A stretch of DNA of 64,000 nt from KBS50 sp042666615 (GTDB lineage: Bacteria; Actinomycetota; Actinomycetes; Mycobacteriales; Micromonosporaceae), in assembly GCF_042666615.1 (NCBI RefSeq), contig NZ_JBHTDD010000010.1, forward strand, positions 1 to 64,000, in the 5' to 3' direction. Position numbers and translations under genes: made by a program. Shown here one piece after another: positions 52,642-60,829 of the stretch; the stretch's first letter is position 1, and each line of letters opens with the position of its first letter. Under the pieces are notes generated by a model. That model saw nothing but the letters and a program-made list of their open reading frames with translations. It ran no database searches and had not been told where the DNA came from.

Positions 52642-53197
52642 CGTCCACCTCCCAACGTCGTCGCAGACTTGCCATGCCTCGTCGGATGTGGCTCTTCACG
52701 GTCCCCAGCGGTACACCCGTCATTGTCGCGATCTGCTGGTGCGTCAGGTCGTCGTAGAACGCCAGCTCCAGCATGCGCCGCTGATCGTCCGGGAGCGTCG
52801 CCAGCTCGTCCGCGATCACCAGCCGGTCGACCACCCGGTCCGGGTCGGCGGGGGTCGCGCCGGGGTCGGGACGTTGCCTGACCGCCGCGACGACCCGGTC
52901 CTCCCGGGACGTCGCCCGCAGGCGGTCGATCACCTTCCGCCGGCCGATGCCGAGCAACCAACCGAGCAACGTCCCGCGCGCCGGGTCGAAGCCCTCCCGG
53001 CCGAGCCAGGCGGCGACGAAGGTGGCCTGGGTGACGTCCTCGGCGTCGGCCCGATTGGCGAGCGTGCTGGTGGCGAGGTGGAACACCGCCCGCGCATACC
53101 GGTCGTAGACCTCGCGCAGCGCCGTCTCGTCGCCGTCGACGAACCGTTTCGGCAGGTCGTCGGGCGACACGGTGTCATGCGGATCGGCCTTGGTCAC
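52595..53197 (-). CDS. ECF RNA polymerase sigma factor (SigK-like)
   Basis: A 200-aa sigma factor. Region 2 is YDRYARAVFHLATSTL...ADAEDVTQATFVAAW, and region 4 is LPDDQRRMLELAFYDDLTHQQIATMTGVPLGTVKSHI. GTG at 53197 gives VTKADPHD and is preceded by GAAAGG at good spacing; upstream in-frame codons look non-coding. Its overlap with the RskA-type anti-sigma gene defines a SigK/RskA-like pair. Confidence 0.92.
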   Translation of the reverse strand: MTKADPHDTVSPDDLPKRFVDGDETALREVYDRYARAVFHLATSTLANRADAEDVTQATFVAAWLGREGFDPARGTLLGWLLGIGRRKVIDRLRATSREDRVVAAVRQRPDPGATPADPDRVVDRLVIADELATLPDDQRRMLELAFYDDLTHQQIATMTGVPLGTVKSHIRRGMASLRRRWEVDGAAPGSRSAGLSGAR

Positions 53198-53346
53198 CAG
53201 GCGGGCCACCTTTCGTGGTGCATGCCCGACTGTAGCCGCCACCCTCATCACCCACATTCCCCGGTCAGCTCCGGCGGGCCTGCTGCTGACCACCCCTTCG
53301 ACCTGGAACCGCCCCCCGGATGCGGCCGGAGAGCAATTTCACCGTT

Positions 53347-53375
53347 GCATCCAGCCGTCCGGCCGATGGCGTAAC
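53347..53375 (+). promoter_or_regulatory. ECF-type promoter of the DUF4397/sortase operon
   Basis: GCATCC (53347-53352), 17-bp spacer, CGTAAC (53370-53375), about 47 nt before the ATG at 53423. The -35/-10 shape suits a SigK-class ECF factor such as the divergently encoded one (inference). Confidence 0.5.
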
Positions 53376-53422
53376 TCCCGACAAGCCGATCACCGAGATC
53401 AGCGGATCACCAGGAGGATGAG

Positions 53423-54259
53423 ATGGCAGTTTCGTACCTGCGCCGGGTCGCCGTGGGCGGCGCGGCGGCCGCGGTCGCCTTCGCGGGCGTCGGCGCCTTC
53501 ACCGCCACCCCCGCGTACGCGGCGTCGTCGAAGGTCTCCGTCGTGCACGGGATCCCCGACCAGCCGGTCGACGTGTACGTCAACGGGGAGAAGACGATAA
53601 GCGACTTCAAGCCGGGTGCGGTGGCCGGACCGCTGGATCTCGAAGAGGGCAGCTACGACATCGCGCTGACCAAGCCGGGTGAGCCGATCGCCCAGGCGAT
53701 CCTCAAGGCGGACGACGCCCAGGTGCCCGGCGGCGCCAACATCAGCATCGCCGCCCACCTCGACGCCAGCGGCCAGCCCAAGATCACGCCGTTCGCCAAC
53801 GACGTGAGCCGGCTCGGTGCCGGTGAGGCCCGGCTCATCGTCCGGCACACCGCGGCCGCACCGGCGGTGGACGTGCGCGCCGGCGGCGAACCGGTATTCG
53901 AGGACCTGACCAACCCGAACGAGGCCAAGGCCGACATCAAGGCCGGCAACGTCGAGGCGGACGTGGTGCTCGCCGGCACCGACACGGTCGCGATCGGCCC
54001 CGAGAGCCTCACCCTCGCCGAGGGCACGGCGACGATCGTGTACGCGATCGGCTCGGCCGAGGCCCAGTCGCTGACCTTGGTGGCGCAGACCATCGAGGGT
54101 CTGCACTCGGCGCCGGGCGGGGTGCCGAGCGGCACCGGTGGCCAGGCTGGCACCGGCCTCACCACCTGGTGGTACGCGCTGGCCGCGGCCGGCGTCCTGC
54201 TGCTGGTCGGTGGCGGTGCCCGGCTGGTCGCCGGCCGGCCGGCTCCGGTTCGCCGATGA
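53423..54259 (+). CDS. Secreted DUF4397 surface protein
   Basis: A 278-aa protein with a signal peptide (to about residue 33, ending ATPAYAAS), two DUF4397-type modules (VSVVHGIPDQPVDVYVNGEK; ARLIVRHTAAAPAVDVRAGG), and a C-terminal membrane span (about 248-268) after a Gly/Ser/Thr-rich linker. No LPxTG or LAxTG precedes the span, despite the coupled sortase. AGGAGG lies 5 nt before the ATG. Probably anchored in the envelope and induced by the adjacent ECF sigma factor. Confidence 0.88.
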   Translation: MAVSYLRRVAVGGAAAAVAFAGVGAFTATPAYAASSKVSVVHGIPDQPVDVYVNGEKTISDFKPGAVAGPLDLEEGSYDIALTKPGEPIAQAILKADDAQVPGGANISIAAHLDASGQPKITPFANDVSRLGAGEARLIVRHTAAAPAVDVRAGGEPVFEDLTNPNEAKADIKAGNVEADVVLAGTDTVAIGPESLTLAEGTATIVYAIGSAEAQSLTLVAQTIEGLHSAPGGVPSGTGGQAGTGLTTWWYALAAAGVLLLVGGGARLVAGRPAPVRR

Positions 54260-54921
54260 CCGTACGCGATCGTGGCGCGCTGGCGGCGGTTGCCGCCGGC
54301 GTCGCCGCGCTCACCCTGGCCGGCCTGGTCGCCTGCGCCTCCCGACCGGCGCCGGACGTCGGTGGTGACGAGGCCCGCCGGCTCGCCACGCCGAGCGGGT
54401 CGGCGTCCGCGTCATCTGCCGGGACCGAACCGACGATCCCGGTGGCGTCCGGTGACCTGCCGACCGATTCGCGCGTTCCGCCGACCCGCCTGGTGATCCC
54501 GAGAATCGGGGTCACCGCAACCGTCAACCCGGTCGGCATCGACGAGCGGAGCGGTGACTTCGCGGTGCCGCCCAGCGTGGACCAGATCGGCTGGTACCGG
54601 TACGGGCCGGGCCTGGAAACGACCGCTGGCTCCGTGGTCGTCGCCGGTCATGTGGACAGCGCCGAGCAGGGCAAGGGCGCGTTCTTCCGGCTGCGCGAAC
54701 TCGATCGGGGCGATCGCATGACGGTCACCGGGGCGGACGGCAGGGAGCGTGCCTACCAGGTGGTTGCCCGGGAGGAGTACGCCAAGACGAAGATCCCGCT
54801 GGACCGCTACTTCGCGCGGGACGGTTCGCCGCGGCTGACCTTGATCACCTGTGGTGGTCCGTTCGATTCGAAGACCCGGCACTACCGCGACAACATCGTG
54901 GTGACCGCCGTGCCCGCCTGA
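54256..54921 (+). CDS. Class F sortase
   Basis: A 221-aa protein with an N-terminal hydrophobic segment containing a possible lipobox (LVAC, Cys27), then the sortase core: His132 in VVAGHVDS, Cys199 in LITCGGPFD, and Arg208/Arg211 after it. It starts at the ATG overlapping the DUF4397 stop (ATGA). Its substrate is presumably the preceding protein, though that lacks a standard sorting motif. Confidence 0.9.
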   Translation: MTVRDRGALAAVAAGVAALTLAGLVACASRPAPDVGGDEARRLATPSGSASASSAGTEPTIPVASGDLPTDSRVPPTRLVIPRIGVTATVNPVGIDERSGDFAVPPSVDQIGWYRYGPGLETTAGSVVVAGHVDSAEQGKGAFFRLRELDRGDRMTVTGADGRERAYQVVAREEYAKTKIPLDRYFARDGSPRLTLITCGGPFDSKTRHYRDNIVVTAVPA

Positions 54922-54934
54922 CAGCCAGGCCGGG

Positions 54935-54972
54935 CCGGATCGCGCCAGGGCCGTCGGCCTGGCGCGGTCCGG
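54935..54972 (+). terminator. Terminator after the sortase gene
   Basis: CCGGATCGCGCCAGG (54935-54949) pairs with 54958-54972 (CCTGGCGCGGTCCGG) with one wobble, around an 8-nt loop. It ends the sigma-regulated DUF4397/sortase operon. Confidence 0.75.
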
Positions 54973-55021
54973 CGGCGTCAACAGGGCACTACGCGAAAGG
55001 CGGCGACGACGGGCCCTTCCC

Positions 55022-55027
55022 TACACT
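55022..55027 (+). promoter_or_regulatory. -10 box of the cysteine desulfurase gene
   Basis: TACACT, 8 nt before the ATG at 55036; leaderless-type promoter that also favours ATG 55036 over GTG 55033. Confidence 0.45.
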
Positions 55028-55035
55028 GGAGCGTG

Positions 55036-56214
55036 ATGGCATACCTGGATCACGCGGCGACCACGCCGATGCTCGACGAGGCGTTGGAGGCGTACGTCGC
55101 GACCGCCCGCGAGGTCGGCAACGCGTCCTCGCTGCATGCCGCGGGCCGGTGCGCACGCCGGCGGGTGGAGGAGTCCCGCGAGCGGGTGGCCGCCGCGCTT
55201 GGCGCCCGCCCGTCCGAGGTGATCTTCACCGGCGGCGGCACGGAGAGCGACAACCTGGCCGTCAAGGGGATCTTCTGGGCCCGGCGGTCCGCCCGACCGA
55301 CCCGGACCCGGGTGGTGGTCAGCGCGGTCGAGCATCACGCCGTCCTCGACGCGGTGCACTGGCTGGGTGGCCACGAGGGCGCGGCGGTGAGCTGGCTGCC
55401 GGTGGACAGCGCCGGCCGGATCGAGGTGGCCGCCCTCGCGGCGGTGCTCGACACCTACCCGGACGATGTGGCCGTGGTCAGCACCATGTGGGCCAACAAC
55501 GAGGTGGGCACCGTGCAACCGGTGGCCGAGCTGGCCGCGGTGGCGGCGCGGGCCGGTGTCCCGCTGCACACCGACGCGGTGCAGGCGGTCGGTCAGGTCC
55601 CGGTGGACTTCACCACCAGCGGCGTCGCGGCCCTCACCCTGACCGGGCACAAGATCGGTGGTCCGGTGGGTGTGGGTGCGCTGCTGCTCGGTCGAGACGT
55701 GCCCTGCATGCCGCTGCTGCACGGGGGCGGGCAGGAACGCGACGTCCGGTCGGGCACCCTCGACACGCCAGGGGTGGTCGCCTTCGCGGTGGCTCTGGAG
55801 ACGGCGGTCAAGCGCCAGGAGGAGTACGCGGCCCGGCTGCGCGGTCTGCGGGACGAGCTGGTGGGCCGGGTCCGGGCCGCCGTTCCCGATGTGATCTTCA
55901 ACGGTGATCCGGACCACCGGCTGCCGGGCAACGCGCACCTGAGCTTCCCCGGCTGCGAGGGGGATGCCCTGCTGATGCTGCTGGACGCCCAGCAGATCGC
56001 CTGCTCCACCGGGTCGGCCTGCTCGGCCGGGGTGGCCCAGCCGTCGCACGTGCTGCTCGCGATGGGCGCGGACGACGCACGGGCCCGCTCGTCGCTGCGG
56101 TTCTCACTGGGCCACACGTCGACGCGGGCGGACGTCGAGGCGTTGGTCGCCGCCCTGCCGGGTGCCGTGGAACGGGCCCGACGGGCCGGCGCGATCCGCT
56201 CCACCCGGCCCTGA
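55036..56214 (+). CDS. Cysteine desulfurase (class V aminotransferase)
   Basis: A 392-aa PLP enzyme that removes sulfur from cysteine for tRNA thiolation or Fe-S clusters. The start MAYLDHAATTP, NNEVGTVQPV, PLP-Lys206 in LTGHKIGG and the catalytic Cys329 in CSTGSACSAG are all present. Being next to mnmA, tRNA 2-thiouridylation is the natural sulfur destination. Possible single-gene transcript start at the TACACT box. Confidence 0.95.
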   Translation: MAYLDHAATTPMLDEALEAYVATAREVGNASSLHAAGRCARRRVEESRERVAAALGARPSEVIFTGGGTESDNLAVKGIFWARRSARPTRTRVVVSAVEHHAVLDAVHWLGGHEGAAVSWLPVDSAGRIEVAALAAVLDTYPDDVAVVSTMWANNEVGTVQPVAELAAVAARAGVPLHTDAVQAVGQVPVDFTTSGVAALTLTGHKIGGPVGVGALLLGRDVPCMPLLHGGGQERDVRSGTLDTPGVVAFAVALETAVKRQEEYAARLRGLRDELVGRVRAAVPDVIFNGDPDHRLPGNAHLSFPGCEGDALLMLLDAQQIACSTGSACSAGVAQPSHVLLAMGADDARARSSLRFSLGHTSTRADVEALVAALPGAVERARRAGAIRSTRP

Positions 56215-56347
56215 CGACCCGCGCGATCACCCCAGGGGTCCACGCCGGCGGCCAGCAGGCCACCGGCGACGGCGCCCGGACCGCCGAGCCCGGCGGCGCC
56301 GACCCGCGAGCCCGGCGGCTACCCTCGATGGGCGAAGGAGGTGTCGG

Positions 56348-57418
56348 ATGAGGGTCCTGGCGGCGATGTCCGGTGGCGTGGACTCGGCCGTGGCGGCCGC
56401 GCGGGCGGTCGATGCCGGGCACGACGTGACCGGCGTCCACCTCGCGCTCGCACGCAACCCGCAGACCTACCGTTCCGGGGCGCGCGGTTGCTGCACGATC
56501 GAGGACTCCCGGGACGCGCGGCGTGCCGCCGACGTGATCGGCATCCCGTTCTACGTGTGGGATATGGCCGACCGCTTCCACTCCGACGTGGTGGACGACT
56601 TCGTCGCCGAGTACGCGGCCGGCCGTACCCCGAATCCCTGCCTGCGCTGCAACGAGAAGATCAAGTTCGCCGCGGTGCTGGACCGGGCGGTCGCCCTGGG
56701 CTTCGACGCGGTGGTCACCGGCCACCACGCCCGGCTCGGCCCGGACGGTCTGTTGCGGCGCAGCGTCGACGTGGCCAAGGACCAGTCGTACGTGCTGGCG
56801 GTGCTGACCCGCGAGCAGCTCGACCGGTCGGTGTTCCCGCTCGGCGACTCGACGAAGGCCCAGGTCCGGGCCGAGGCCGCCGAGCGTGGGCTGGCCGTCG
56901 CCGACAAGCCGGACTCGCACGACATCTGCTTCATCGCCGACGGTGACACCCGGGGCTTCCTCGCCGAGCGCCTCGGCGAGACGCCCGGCGACATCGTCGA
57001 CGCGCAGACCGGGGCGGTGGTCGGGGCGCACCGCGGCGCGTACGCGTACACGGTGGGCCAGCGGCGCGGCCTGGCCCTGGACCGGCCGGCGGCGGACGGT
57101 AGGCCCCGGTACGTGCTGTCGGTGACCCCGGTCAGCAACACCGTCACGGTCGGCCCGGCGGAGGCGCTGGAGGTGTCGAGCGTGCGCGCCGAGCGGCCGG
57201 TGTGGACCGGCGGCCCGGCGCCGACCGGTCCGGTGGAGTGCCTGGTCCAGCTGCGCGCGCACGGCTCGGTGGCGCCCGCCGTGGTCCGGCTCGACGGTGC
57301 CGCGCTGCACGCCGAGCTGCGCGAGCCGGTGCGCGGGGTGGCGGCCGGGCAGGCCATCGTGGCGTACCGCCCGGACCCTGATGGCGACGTGGTGCTGGGC
57401 TCCGCCACCATCGCCTGA
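56348..57418 (+). CDS. mnmA: tRNA-specific 2-thiouridylase
   Basis: A 356-aa enzyme that thiolates U34 of tRNAs for Lys, Glu and Gln. The PP-loop is SGGVDSAVAA (8-17), the first catalytic cysteine Cys98 is in NPCLRCNEKIKF, and the second, Cys194, is in SHDICFI. ATG at 56348 after GGAGGTGTCGG. The upstream desulfurase likely supplies sulfur. Confidence 0.95.
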   Translation: MRVLAAMSGGVDSAVAAARAVDAGHDVTGVHLALARNPQTYRSGARGCCTIEDSRDARRAADVIGIPFYVWDMADRFHSDVVDDFVAEYAAGRTPNPCLRCNEKIKFAAVLDRAVALGFDAVVTGHHARLGPDGLLRRSVDVAKDQSYVLAVLTREQLDRSVFPLGDSTKAQVRAEAAERGLAVADKPDSHDICFIADGDTRGFLAERLGETPGDIVDAQTGAVVGAHRGAYAYTVGQRRGLALDRPAADGRPRYVLSVTPVSNTVTVGPAEALEVSSVRAERPVWTGGPAPTGPVECLVQLRAHGSVAPAVVRLDGAALHAELREPVRGVAAGQAIVAYRPDPDGDVVLGSATIA

Positions 57419-57427
57419 CCCAGGCCC

Positions 57428-57433
57428 TAGAGT
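57428..57433 (+). promoter_or_regulatory. -10 box of the MetE-like gene
   Basis: TAGAGT, 8 nt before the GTG at 57442, supporting that start over the in-frame TTG at 57433. Confidence 0.4.
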
Positions 57434-57441
57434 TGGCCGGC

Positions 57442-58452
57442 GTGACCAACGGAACCTGGCCGTGGCCGGCCGGCGCGGCGACCGGGATCGGCTCGCAGCC
57501 CGGCGTCGACATCGCCGAGGCGCAGCGGATCGTCCTCGGTGAGCTGCCGGACCTGCCGTATCTGCCGGAGCTGCCCGACCGGGGCCCCGGCGCGGACCTG
57601 ATCGGCCGCACCGCCGGGCTGCTCGTCGAACTGCCGGTCGAGCTGTACGCGGCCCGTTGGCGGGTCGCCGCCCGCGCCGGACGGGACCTGCGCCGCGCCC
57701 GCGATCTGATGGAGCGCGACCTGGACCAGCTCGCCGAGCAGGCCGAGCGTTTCACCGGCACGGTCAAGGTCCAGGCCGCCGGTCCGTTCACCCTCGCCGC
57801 CGGGATCGACCTGGCCGGCGGCGGCCGCCTGGTGCGCGATCCGGGCGCGGTCCGCGACCTCACCGGCTCCCTGGCCGAGGGGGTACGCGGACACGTGACC
57901 GAACTCCGGCGCCGGCTGCCGGGCGCGACCGTGCTGCTGCAACTCGACGAGCCGTCGCTGCCGGCGGTGCTCGCCGGGCGGATACCCACCGAGAGCGGCC
58001 TGGGCACCTACCGTTCGGTGGAACCGGTGCCGGCCGCCGACGCCCTGCGTACCGTCATCGAGGCCGCCGACGCGCCGACCGTGGTGCACTGCTGCGCCCG
58101 GGACGTACCGCTGGATCTGATCCGATCGGCCGGTGCCGTCGCGGTCGCGCTGGACCTGGGCCTGGTCGACCGGCTCGACCCGCTCGGTGAGGCGATCGAT
58201 GCCGGCCTCGGGCTGCTGGCCGGCGTGGTACCCGCGGTCCCGGCGGCCGGTGACGACTCCGCCGGGCCGACCTCGGCACGCGCCGCGGACCTGGTCTTCC
58301 GGCTGTGGGACGGGCTCGGCTTTCCCCGGTCCCGGCTGCCCGAGCAGGTTGTCGTCACGCCGACCTGCGGGATGGCCGGGGCCAGCGCCGGATACGTGCG
58401 GGCCGCGCTGACCGCCTGCCGCGACGCGGGGCGCCGGCTCGTCGAGCAGTGA
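57442..58452 (+). CDS. Cobalamin-independent methionine synthase-like protein
   Basis: A 336-aa TIM barrel resembling the C-terminal catalytic half of MetE. Visible are the N-terminal TGIGSQPG segment, LLQLDEPSLPAVLAG, VVHCCARDVPLDLI with adjacent Cys and His candidates, and VVVTPTCGMAG, which fits the MetE zinc ligand region. Single-domain MetE-like proteins may use other methyl donors, so methionine synthesis is likely but not proven. GTG at 57442. Confidence 0.87.
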   Translation: MTNGTWPWPAGAATGIGSQPGVDIAEAQRIVLGELPDLPYLPELPDRGPGADLIGRTAGLLVELPVELYAARWRVAARAGRDLRRARDLMERDLDQLAEQAERFTGTVKVQAAGPFTLAAGIDLAGGGRLVRDPGAVRDLTGSLAEGVRGHVTELRRRLPGATVLLQLDEPSLPAVLAGRIPTESGLGTYRSVEPVPAADALRTVIEAADAPTVVHCCARDVPLDLIRSAGAVAVALDLGLVDRLDPLGEAIDAGLGLLAGVVPAVPAAGDDSAGPTSARAADLVFRLWDGLGFPRSRLPEQVVVTPTCGMAGASAGYVRAALTACRDAGRRLVEQ

Positions 58453-58489
58453 CGTTTTCCTGTCGGGGGTGCCGGGCACGATGGCGGGC

Positions 58490-58888
58490 ATGATTGGACA
58501 GCTCCGCACGGTGGTCATCGACACGCCGGACCCGCGCGCCCTTGCCGGCTTCTATTCCGAACTGCTCGGCCTGCCGGTCTTCGGCGACGACGACGAGGAC
58601 CCGAACTCCTGGGTGGTGCTCGGCGGCCCGCCCGGCCACCAGCCGCGGCTGGCGTTCCAGCGGGCGGTCAACCTGCGCGCGCCGCGCTGGCCGGACCCGG
58701 AGCGTCCGCAGCAGTTCCACCTCGACGTCACGGTCAGCGACATCGAGACGGCCGAGGCCGCGGCGCTCAAGCTGGGTGCGACCCGGCTGCCCGGCGAGGG
58801 TGACGGTTTCCGGGTGTACGCCGACCCGGCCGGGCACCCGTTCTGCCTCTGCTGGGACGCCGACAGTCCCGGGAACGGTGAATCATGA
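58490..58888 (+). CDS. VOC family protein (glyoxalase fold)
   Basis: A 132-aa single-module VOC protein: VVIDTPDPRALAGFYSELLG at the N-terminus, FHLDVTVSDIE in the middle, and a C-terminal DPAGHPFCLCW. Metal-dependent dioxygenase, lyase or binding activity is possible; the substrate is unknown. ATG 58490 is chosen; ATG 58481 is an alternative. Its last 58 bp recur as a near-identical copy at 59626-59683. Confidence 0.88.
   Translation: MIGQLRTVVIDTPDPRALAGFYSELLGLPVFGDDDEDPNSWVVLGGPPGHQPRLAFQRAVNLRAPRWPDPERPQQFHLDVTVSDIETAEAAALKLGATRLPGEGDGFRVYADPAGHPFCLCWDADSPGNGES
58831..58888. repeat. 58-bp direct repeat, copy A (VOC 3' end)
   Basis: This segment (CGGGCACCCGTTCTGCC to GAATCATGA) matches 59626-59683 at 55 of 58 positions. 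It encodes the VOC C-terminus from the GHPFC segment to the stop. The PIN/antitoxin module lies between the two copies. Confidence 0.9.
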
Positions 58889-58905
58889 TCGGGGCCGGCG
58901 TCGGG

Positions 58906-59319
58906 TCAGATCTTCACGACGGTGACGCGGTCGCCGCACAGCGCGCGGAGGTCATCAGGGTCTGACGTCACGATCGTGATCGGGCCGGGGGCGGCGAGAG
59001 CAGTGGCGCCGAGCATGGCGTCGATGGCGTACCTGTGGCCGTGCAGACCGGCGTCGGCGAGCAGAGCGGCCGCGTGGCGCGCGATGGGTTCGGTGACCGG
59101 CTCGACAACGAGGCGGGACAGGGTCCAGTCCAGCGCCGCTCGGTTGATCCGCGGGTGGACCACCTCGACGAGGGTGGCCGCTGACGTGATCACGCGTAGG
59201 TCGTCGGCGCGCGCGAGGGCGAGCCAGCCGGTGACCGCACGGTTGCGCAGGACGGCTTGGGCAAGTCCTTCGCTGTCCAGGACGAGGGTGCCGCCGGGGA
59301 TGGCGGGGGAACGGATCAC
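58906..59319 (-). CDS. PIN-domain toxin (VapC type)
   Basis: A 137-aa PIN ribonuclease with acidic residues at the expected positions: Asp in VLDSEGLAQ, Glu in LVEVVHP, Asp in YAIDAMLGATA, Asp in VTSDPDDL. The TGA of the upstream antitoxin overlaps its start by 4 bp. It would cleave RNA when free of antitoxin. Confidence 0.85.
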   Translation of the reverse strand: MIRSPAIPGGTLVLDSEGLAQAVLRNRAVTGWLALARADDLRVITSAATLVEVVHPRINRAALDWTLSRLVVEPVTEPIARHAAALLADAGLHGHRYAIDAMLGATALAAPGPITIVTSDPDDLRALCGDRVTVVKI

Positions 59320-59588
59320 GCGGCGTCCGCCCTGTTCCGTGCCTGCTGGCGGCGAGCCTGGTGAAGCTGGTCCCGCAGGGCCTGGATCTCGTCGTCCGTG
59401 ATCGGACCGTGTTCGGCCTCGGCCACGGCGACAAGTTCGTTGAGGTTGTCCCGTTCGATCTGACGGGCGACGGCGGCGGTGACGTAGGCGGACAGTCCCG
59501 AGGGACCGCTGCGGGCCTTGGCGGCGTCCGCGATGTCACGCGGCATGGTGATCGAGTACTTGCCGGTAGGATCAGTCATGCTACTCAT
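59316..59588 (-). CDS. Antitoxin partner of the PIN toxin
   Basis: A 90-aa protein: N-terminal ribbon-helix-helix-like part (KYSITMPRDIADAAKAR, SAYVTAAVARQIERD), then a C-terminal helix (ITDDEIQALRDQLHQARRQQ) that likely wraps the toxin. ATG at 59588 has AGAGG upstream; ATG at 59579 is also possible. First gene of the module and probably autorepressing. Confidence 0.82.
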   Translation of the reverse strand: MSSMTDPTGKYSITMPRDIADAAKARSGPSGLSAYVTAAVARQIERDNLNELVAVAEAEHGPITDDEIQALRDQLHQARRQQARNRADAA

Positions 59589-59625
59589 CCTACCTCTTGT
59601 GCTCTCGCCGCCACGCCACCTTGGT

Positions 59626-59683
59626 CGGGCACCCGTTCTGCCGCTGCTGGGACGCCGACAGTCCGGGGAATGGTGAATCATGA
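59626..59683. repeat. 58-bp direct repeat, copy B
   Basis: Near-identical to the VOC 3' end (three mismatches) and still translatable in the same frame to the same stop, but with no VOC coding sequence upstream. It ends 6 bp before the ADP-ribosylglycohydrolase ATG and may supply part of that gene's leader. Confidence 0.9.
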
Positions 59684-59689
59684 GCGACC

Positions 59690-60685
59690 ATGACCTCCAC
59701 CCGCGCCTCCGGCTCCCTGTTCGGCCTCGCCTACGGAGACGCCCTCGGTAAGCCGACCGAGTTCCTCCAGATCGACGAGATCGTCCGCCGGTACGGGCCG
59801 ACCGGTCCCCGACGGCTCGACGGGGACCCGGCGTTGGTCACCGACGACACCCAGATGGCACTGGCGGTCGGCTGGGCGCTGCGGGAGGCGCCGGCGGCCA
59901 CCTCGCCGGTCCTGGAACCGCTGCTGCGGGACCGTTTCGTCGCCTGGTCGGTCAGTCCGGAAAACAACCGAGCGCCCGGCATGACCTGCCTGCGGGCCTG
60001 CGCCGCGCTGTCCGAGGGGCTGCCCTGGCAACAGGCCACGGTGGCCGGGTCCAAGGGCTGCGGGGCCAACATGCGGGTCACGCCGGTCGGCCTGGTGCCC
60101 GGGTGGGACCTCGACACGCTCGCCGGCGTCGCTCAGTTGCAGGCCGGGTTGACCCACGGTCACCCGACGGCCCTGGCCGCCAGCGAACTGACCGCGTACG
60201 CGGTCCGGGTGTTGCGCGACGGCGCCGCGCCGGCCGAGCTGCCGGCGCTGCTCCGGGCCCGGGCGCTGGACCAGCGGCGCACCTACCGGGCCGAGTGGTT
60301 GGGCGATCTGTGGCAGCGGCCCGGCGTGTCGGATCCCGTCGAGTTCATCAGCCGAGGGTGGGCGGAGTGCCTCGGCGCGCTCGACCGGCTGGACGCGGCG
60401 CTGGCCGAGCCGGACGACCGCGGCGACCCGTGCCGCGCCACCGGTGAGGGCTGGATCGCCGAGGAGGCGCTGGCCACCGCGTTGCTCTGCACGTTGCGGC
60501 ACGCCGACGACCCGGTCGCGGCGCTGGCCCGGGCGGCCACCACATCCGGCGACTCCGACTCGATCGCCGCGCTGGCCGGTGCCTTCCTGGGCGCCGCGCA
60601 CGGGATGGCGGGCTGGCCGGCGGGGTGGGCCGACCAGATCGAGTACGCCGACCAGCTCGCCGCCCTGGGCGCCGCCTGGGACTGA
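59690..60685 (+). CDS. ADP-ribosylglycohydrolase family protein
   Basis: A 331-aa DraG-type hydrolase. Metal ligands lie in LVTDDTQMALA (the TDDT motif) and in TSGDSDSIAALAGAFLGA near the C-terminus, with GSLFGLAYGDALGKPTE at the N-terminus. It would remove ADP-ribose from proteins or nucleic acids. ATG at 59690 lies just after repeat copy B. Confidence 0.93.
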   Translation: MTSTRASGSLFGLAYGDALGKPTEFLQIDEIVRRYGPTGPRRLDGDPALVTDDTQMALAVGWALREAPAATSPVLEPLLRDRFVAWSVSPENNRAPGMTCLRACAALSEGLPWQQATVAGSKGCGANMRVTPVGLVPGWDLDTLAGVAQLQAGLTHGHPTALAASELTAYAVRVLRDGAAPAELPALLRARALDQRRTYRAEWLGDLWQRPGVSDPVEFISRGWAECLGALDRLDAALAEPDDRGDPCRATGEGWIAEEALATALLCTLRHADDPVAALARAATTSGDSDSIAALAGAFLGAAHGMAGWPAGWADQIEYADQLAALGAAWD

Positions 60686-60829
60686 GCGGCATCCACCGCG
60701 GGTCCGACCACCCGGTCCGGTGCGGTGCGGACACGCTGGCGGGCCCACTTCGCCACGGGTCGGACGGATGTCGGGGGTCCGGGATAGCGTTCGCAGGAGC
60801 GGTCCAACGGGCGGAACAGGAGGTCAACG

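Noticed and set aside
54992..55020. Possible third copy of the GGGCCCC hairpin family
   Set aside because: Only fragments (CGCGAAA, GGGCCCTTCC) match; no paired stem could be drawn.
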